DNA from: Bacillus oleivorans
GTDB lineage: Bacteria > Bacillota > Bacilli > Bacillales > JC228
Length of the DNA: 64,000 bases
Direction: 5' to 3'
NCBI RefSeq assembly: GCF_900207585.1
Contig: NZ_OAOP01000001.1
Location: 434,001-498,000 of the forward strand
Shown here: in pieces, positions 60,204-64,000 of the stretch
Position numbering within the stretch: the stretch's first letter is position 1
Layout of the letters: the number at the start of each line of letters is the position of its first letter
The notes under the pieces: generated by a model
The model's input: the letters and a program-made list of their open reading frames with translations, nothing else
Told to the model about the DNA's origin: nothing
Databases searched by the model: none
Position numbers and translations under genes: made by a program

Positions 60204-60387
60204 GAAACGGAGGGACGGTTCTTGTGTTTCATCTTGCTTCTTGAAACGGAGGGACGGATCTTGTGTTTCACCTTGCTTCTTGAAACGGAGGGACGGTTCT
60301 TGTGTTTCACCTTGCTTCTTGAAACGGAGGGACGGTTCTTGTGTTTCACTTTACTTCTGAAACGAAAGAACCGTCCCTATGATTCAC
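60204..60387. repeat. Tandem array of four GGGACGGTTCT repeats (39-bp period) plus one inverted copy
   Basis: Copies start at 60204, 60243, 60282 and 60321, with unit GAAACGGAGGGACGGTTCTT followed by GTGTTTCACCTTGCTTCTT. One copy has GGATCTT. An inverted copy (60359-60387, AAGAACCGTCCC) closes the array. 39 bases is a multiple of 3, so the array yields a false 13-residue repeat ORF. Confidence 0.85.
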
Positions 60388-60418
60388 CCAAAATAATATA
60401 TAGAAAGGATTTTTTAGA

Positions 60419-61534
60419 ATGAGAATAATTGTTGTGGGAGCGGGAATTGTTGGAGCAAGTGCAGCTTATCATTTATCTAAAAAGGGTGCGGACGTTGTCT
60501 TGGTTGATAAATTTCATGAGGGACAGGCGACTGCAGCGGGTGCGGGAATTGTCTGCCCCTGGATTTCAAGAGTAGATAATCAAGATTGGTATACGTTTGC
60601 CAAAGGCGGAGCCTGTTACTATCCAGAACTAGTTTCCCGGCTGAAAGAGGATGGTGAACATGATTTTGGATATCGGATGGTAGGTGCACTAACCGTAAGT
60701 AATGATGAAGATGAATTGAATAGAATTGAAGACAAGGTAAGAAAACGTCAAGCTGACACACCTGCCGTTGGTGAGGTTAGCCGCTTGTCACCGGAAGAAG
60801 CTCGAAAGATGTTTCCTCCTTTAAGAGAGGATCTGGGAGCTATCCATGTGACAGGAGCAGCACGAGTAGATGGACGATTTTTAAGGGATGCAATGAAAAG
60901 AGCAGCGCAAAAACATGGGGTTGTACAATATACCGGTGAAGCAAAGCTTGAAGTGGTAAACGGAAAAGTAACCGGCGTAAAAGTAAATGATGAATTGTTA
61001 TCAGCGGATGCTGTTGTAATTGCAGCGGGAGCGTGGGCTTCAGAATTATTACAGCCATTTGGCATAAGTATTCCGGTCGAACCCCAAAAGGGACAAATCG
61101 TACATTTAACGCTTCCAGGTCAAGATACATCCAATTGGCCGGTCGTTCTTCCGCAAAGCAGTCATTATCTAGTATCTTTTGATGATCGAGTAGTTGTTGG
61201 AGCAACAAGAGAAACCGGTTCTGGATTTGACTATCGTGTTACTGCTGCTGGACTCAAAGAAGTGTTGGATGAGGCGTTATCAGTAGCACCGGGTCTGTCA
61301 GACAGTACACTTCATGACATCAGGATTGGATTTCGACCGACCGGTCCAGATTACTTACCGTTATTCGGACATGTGCCTTCAATCGAAGGAATAATCATTG
61401 CTACAGGACTTGGTGCATCCGGATTAACTATCGGTCCATACATAGGAAAACTAGCAGCACAATTAGCATTAAATGAAGAAGTCGAAGTTGATATCAGTCC
61501 TTGTAATCCATTTAGAAACAGTGTAAATGTCTGA
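60419..61534 (+). CDS. DAO-family FAD-dependent oxidoreductase (DadA/D-amino acid dehydrogenase-like)
   Basis: 371 residues. IIVVGAGIVGASAAYHLSKKGADVVLVDK is the FAD fold, followed by GQATAAGAGIVCPWIS. VVIAAGAWASELLQPFGISIPVEPQKGQIVHL is the central FAD region, and IGFRPTGPDYLPLFGHVP with ATGLGASGLTIGPYIGKLAAQL is the C-terminal signature. It is separated from the dpp genes by the repeat array, so it may be transcribed separately. It probably oxidises a D-amino acid or secondary amine. Confidence 0.88.
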   Translation: MRIIVVGAGIVGASAAYHLSKKGADVVLVDKFHEGQATAAGAGIVCPWISRVDNQDWYTFAKGGACYYPELVSRLKEDGEHDFGYRMVGALTVSNDEDELNRIEDKVRKRQADTPAVGEVSRLSPEEARKMFPPLREDLGAIHVTGAARVDGRFLRDAMKRAAQKHGVVQYTGEAKLEVVNGKVTGVKVNDELLSADAVVIAAGAWASELLQPFGISIPVEPQKGQIVHLTLPGQDTSNWPVVLPQSSHYLVSFDDRVVVGATRETGSGFDYRVTAAGLKEVLDEALSVAPGLSDSTLHDIRIGFRPTGPDYLPLFGHVPSIEGIIIATGLGASGLTIGPYIGKLAAQLALNEEVEVDISPCNPFRNSVNV

Positions 61535-61538
61535 TTAT

Positions 61539-61606
61539 GAAACGGGGGGACGGTTCTTGTGTTTCATCATTACTTCTGAAACGCAAGAACCGTCCCTTTG
61601 TTTCAC
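61539..61606. repeat. GGGACGGTTCT repeats, inverted pair
   Basis: A head-to-head pair between convergent genes. Its 3' end (GTTTCA) supplies the TGA stop codon of the minus-strand reductase gene at 61603-61605. Confidence 0.8.
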
Positions 61607-62652
61607 CCCAACATTTGTTTCACGATTTGCCGATTTCGCTGATCAAACATTTCATTGTGAGAGGACACCATCGCGTATGCTGTAGCATCGGGTTGGATGT
61701 ATTGTTTGGCTTTGTTCACGGCATTGGCTGCATCTTGAAAGGCACCAGCAATTAAATTCAGCTTTCCGTCAAATTTTAGAATATCTCCAGCTGCGTAAAG
61801 GCCTTCAACAGAAGTTTCACTTGTCGCATTTCCAGCTATGTAGAAATCTTCAATCATTTTAATATCCAACTCACTATTTATAAGCAGGGAGGTATCTTGT
61901 TCAAACCCGTGATTAACTAAGACGTCATCTATGGCTAAGAAGAAAACTTGCCCTGAGGCATGATTAGTTAATTCGACTTGATCTATTAAATCTTCACTTT
62001 CTGAAGTTAATAATCTTGTTATCGATGTGTTAAAAAAGCATTCAGCTGTACTATTTAATAGCTGTGTAACCTGCGATTCATGTCCCGATAAACCAGCCCT
62101 ACGGTGTGTAACGTAGACCTTTTTAGCCACTGGTTCTAACGCATTGGCCCAGTCAATCGCACTATTTCCTCCGCCTGAAACGATGACCACTTTATTCTTA
62201 AAATATTGCAATGATTTAACGGTGTAGTGTAAGTTCGAAACCTTTTCGAGACTCTGTCCTTCGATTTGAAGCTTTTGCGGTTTCAAGATTCCGCTTCCCA
62301 CTGCCACGATAACGGTTTTTGAAATGTGTTCTTGTCCCGAAGAGCCTTTCAGAACAAACAGCCCATCTTCGTTGCGTGAAATAGAAGTGATCTTTTCATT
62401 TAGGACTACTTCTGGCTGAAAGGTTAGACCCTGTTCAACTAACTGTTCTATTAATCTTGCACCTGTGATGGGTGTTTGCCCCCCAACGTCCCAAATCATT
62501 TTTTCCGGATAAATGTGCAGTTTTCCCCCTAATTGTAGCTGGGCATCGATAATTTTCGTTTTCATTTCGCGAAGTCCACTATAAAAAGCAGAGTAAAGAC
62601 CAGCCGGACCTCCACCAATAATCGTCACATCAAAACATTCCGCTTTTCTCAT
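61603..62652 (-). CDS. Ferredoxin/flavodoxin-NADP+ reductase, type 2 (YcgT/YumC-like)
   Basis: About 349 residues. FDVTIIGGGPAGLYSAFYSGLREM binds FAD, QLGGKLHIYPEKMIWDVGG is typical of the thioredoxin-reductase-like FNR family, VVIVSGGGNSAIDWANALEP binds NADPH and LYAAGDILKFDGKLNLIAGAFQDAANAVNKAKQYI is the C-terminal FAD motif. There is no CxxC, so it is not a thioredoxin reductase. ATG 62652 is preferred; GTG 62661 is within the GAGGAG region. Related YcgT genes are often iron-regulated, which fits the Fur boxes and siderophore genes next door. Confidence 0.9.
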   Translation of the reverse strand: MRKAECFDVTIIGGGPAGLYSAFYSGLREMKTKIIDAQLQLGGKLHIYPEKMIWDVGGQTPITGARLIEQLVEQGLTFQPEVVLNEKITSISRNEDGLFVLKGSSGQEHISKTVIVAVGSGILKPQKLQIEGQSLEKVSNLHYTVKSLQYFKNKVVIVSGGGNSAIDWANALEPVAKKVYVTHRRAGLSGHESQVTQLLNSTAECFFNTSITRLLTSESEDLIDQVELTNHASGQVFFLAIDDVLVNHGFEQDTSLLINSELDIKMIEDFYIAGNATSETSVEGLYAAGDILKFDGKLNLIAGAFQDAANAVNKAKQYIQPDATAYAMVSSHNEMFDQRNRQIVKQMLG

Positions 62653-62666
62653 CCTTCTCACTCCTC

Positions 62667-62800
62667 GAAACGGGGGGACGGTTCTTCTGTTTCATTTTTG
62701 CTTTTGAAACGGAAGAACCGTCCCTATGTTTCTCATGTTTCATCAAATTTGAAACACAAGAACCGTCCCCATGTTTCATCCATGTTTCATCCATGTTTCA
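62667..62800. repeat. Cluster of three GGGACGGTTCT repeats with a decaying CATGTTTCATC tail
   Basis: One forward copy (62667), an inverted copy (62706-62740) and another inverted copy (62750-62780), followed by ATGTTTCATCC units repeated three times. The tail shows slippage-like growth of the repeat's TGTTTC end. Confidence 0.75.
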
Positions 62801-62807
62801 AATCATT

Positions 62808-62837
62808 ATTGACAATGATTCTCAATTAGATTATATT
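62808..62837 (+). promoter_or_regulatory. Fur-box-overlapped promoter of the iron transporter
   Basis: TTGACA (62809-62814), an exact 17-base spacer and TATATT (62832-62837). A Fur-box-like ATTGACAATGATTCTCAAT covers the -35 (62808-62826). Confidence 0.8.
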
Positions 62838-62852
62838 GTCATTGTAATTCAT

Positions 62853-62871
62853 ATTGATAATGATTATCAAT
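62853..62871. promoter_or_regulatory. Second Fur box
   Basis: ATTGATAATGATTATCAAT is a near-consensus 19-bp Fur site, 45 bp after the first and downstream of the -10. Repression when iron is plentiful is expected. Confidence 0.85.
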
Positions 62872-62904
62872 ATCATTCTTAAATTTTTTATGGGAGGCTT
62901 CGGT

Positions 62905-63753
62905 ATGATGGCTCGTCTATACACAGAGGACCTTAATATTAGCTATGGAGAGCGTTTAATTGTCCGGGATATGAGTATCGAAATCCCAGACAAAAAGATT
63001 ACTACAATCATAGGTTCCAATGGTTGTGGAAAATCGACTCTATTAAAAGCGATGACTCGTGTTATTCCGCATCAGGCGGGAGCTATCATCCTTGACGGAC
63101 GGAGTATCTCTCGGGAGAGTACGAAAGCACTGGCTAAAAAAATTGCCATCCTGCCGCAAACACCTGAAAGTGCGACCGGGCTTACAGTAGGGGAGTTAGT
63201 TTCCTATGGACGTTATCCCTACCAAAAGGGATTTGGCCGCTTAACAAGTAAGGATATGGACGTAATTAACTGGGCCCTAGAGGTTACGGGCATTTCAGAG
63301 TTTAAATATCAATCCGTGGATGCCTTGTCGGGTGGTCAGCGTCAGCGAGTTTGGATTGCGATGTCCCTCGCACAAGAGACTGACATGATTTTTCTGGATG
63401 AACCAACGACTTATTTAGATATGGCCCACCAGCTTGAGGTACTTGAACTTTTACAAAAGATGAATAAGGAACAAGGGAGAACTATTGTCATGGTTCTTCA
63501 CGACCTTAACCAGGCTGCACGCTTTGCTGATTACATAATTGCTCTAAAAGATGGCCAGATCGTTAAAGCGGGAGCTAGTGAAAAGGTCATCACACGAGAT
63601 GTATTAAGAACTGTTTTTCAAATCGACGCTGAAATAGGAAGAGATCCCCGAACTCAGAAACCTATGTGTATAACTTACAATCTTTTAAAAGGAGGAAACG
63701 AAAATGAAAAAACTGCAAATCACGTTTCTGCTCTTGTTGGCTCTCACTCTTAG
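62905..63753 (+). CDS. Iron-siderophore ABC transporter ATP-binding protein (FecE/YusV-like)
   Basis: About 282 residues. Walker A GSNGCGKST, Q-loop LPQTPESATGLTVGELVSYGRYPYQ, signature LSGGQRQRVWIAMSLAQ, Walker B MIFLDEPTTYLD, H-loop MVLHDLNQA. ATG 62905 with GGGAGG 7 bases upstream; the longer frame from 62854 starts inside a Fur box. The normal end would be near MCITYNLL; the extra LKGGNENEKTANHV tail comes from reading 50 bases into the next gene, so a shortening mutation of the stop is possible. Confidence 0.93.
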   Translation: MMARLYTEDLNISYGERLIVRDMSIEIPDKKITTIIGSNGCGKSTLLKAMTRVIPHQAGAIILDGRSISRESTKALAKKIAILPQTPESATGLTVGELVSYGRYPYQKGFGRLTSKDMDVINWALEVTGISEFKYQSVDALSGGQRQRVWIAMSLAQETDMIFLDEPTTYLDMAHQLEVLELLQKMNKEQGRTIVMVLHDLNQAARFADYIIALKDGQIVKAGASEKVITRDVLRTVFQIDAEIGRDPRTQKPMCITYNLLKGGNENEKTANHVSALVGSHS

Positions 63754-64000
63754 CGCTTGCGGGACCACAGCCCAACCGTCAGAGAAAACAGATCAAAATG
63801 CGACTAACAGCAATACTCAATCTTCTGAATCTGACACGTTTATATATCAATCGGAAAATGGTCCGGTAGAGATTCCGACTAACCCGCAGCGTGTTATTGT
63901 ACTTTCGACTTTTGCTGGGAATGTTTTATCTTTAGATGTCCCTCTTGTCGGCGTTGATTCTTGGTCTAAAATGAATCCGCGCTACCCGTTAGAGGGAGTG
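63704..64000 (+). CDS. Iron-siderophore-binding lipoprotein, N-terminal part (runs off window)
   Basis: 99 codons seen. MKKLQITFLLLLALTLSAC has a lipobox with Cys19, followed by a Ser/Thr/Asn-rich linker and the start of the type III binding fold (FIYQSENGPVEIPTNPQRVIVLSTFAGNVLSLDVPLVGVD), typical of FhuD/YfiY-type binding proteins. RBS AAAGGAGG is inside the ATPase gene and the two genes overlap by 50 bases. It is within the same Fur-controlled unit. Confidence 0.9.
   Translation, partial: MKKLQITFLLLLALTLSACGTTAQPSEKTDQNATNSNTQSSESDTFIYQSENGPVEIPTNPQRVIVLSTFAGNVLSLDVPLVGVDSWSKMNPRYPLEGV

Noticed and set aside
60204-60387. Possible CRISPR array
   Set aside because: The spacers between copies are nearly identical rather than unique, the units are dispersed elsewhere, and no cas genes are present.
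60222-60422. 66-codon ORF with 13-residue repeats
   Set aside because: It is produced entirely by the 39-bp tandem GGGACGGTTCT array. The period is a multiple of three, and there is no RBS or family resemblance.

Overview
The window reads as a low-GC Gram-positive chromosome, most likely a soil member of the Bacillaceae (Bacillus sensu lato, Neobacillus-like). Reasons: strong AGGAGG-type ribosome binding sites with frequent TTG and GTG starts, a ComK-like regulator, an rbsR-K-D-A-C-B operon in the Bacillus order, a YcgT/YumC-type ferredoxin-NADP reductase, an S-layer-homology protein and a dispersed palindromic repeat with core GGGACGGTTCTTGTGTTTC. No rRNA, tRNA, CRISPR array, complete insertion sequence or prophage was seen. 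All protein identities were made by eye; no database search was run.

Layout. 1-9 kb: a catabolic operon (glycerate kinase end, D-2-hydroxyacid dehydrogenase, CoA-acylating aldehyde dehydrogenase, 4-hydroxybutyrate-dehydrogenase-like Fe-alcohol dehydrogenase, HMG-CoA-lyase-like enzyme, TRAP transporter DctP/Q/M, BenE-like permease). 9-13.4 kb: small regulatory genes (sigma-70-like factor divergent from a ComK-like gene, a divergent pair of Xre regulators, an unknown protein) and a secreted cyclohexadienyl-dehydratase-like protein. 13.6-23.3 kb: an RpiR-headed amino-sugar operon (NanE, BadF-type kinase, SIS protein, sugar ABC importer, 1005-residue secreted protein with a duplicated helical domain). 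23.6-30.7 kb: exported proteins (gamma-glutamyltransferase, SLH/lytic transglycosylase, a 5'-nucleotidase-like protein lacking metal ligands) and a TerC protein. 31.1-32.6 kb: a c-di-GMP-I riboswitch with terminator controlling an EAL phosphodiesterase and a PilZ protein. 32.8-35.4 kb: minus-strand DMT transporter, small membrane protein and alpha/beta hydrolase.

35.6-43.4 kb: a DeoR-headed carbohydrate operon (FGGY kinase, SDR dehydrogenase, ABC importer, inositol-monophosphatase-like enzyme, BtpA/SgcQ-family protein). 43.5-49.4 kb: the ribose operon with CcpA/RbsR-type operators and a possible leader attenuator. 49.5-60.2 kb: a GntR-headed operon for an HcnABC/opine-oxidase-like flavin/Fe-S dehydrogenase, an M20 peptidase and a dipeptide-type ABC transporter; matching AT-only palindromes lie before the regulator and before the peptidase. 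60.4-64 kb: another DAO-type oxidase, YcgT-like reductase, and a Fur-box-controlled iron-siderophore ABC transporter that runs off the window.

Three themes recur. First, several complete uptake-plus-catabolism modules each carry their own local regulator. Second, three operons place a strong hairpin between the abundant binding-protein gene and the permease genes. Third, the GGGACGGTTCT repeats sit in many intergenic gaps, often against stop codons, and create spurious N-terminal ORF extensions. The best candidates for undescribed biology are the 1-9 kb acyl-CoA-lyase pathway, the FGGY/SDR/IMPase/BtpA operon, the duplicated secreted protein of the amino-sugar operon and the GntR/HcnABC-like operon.
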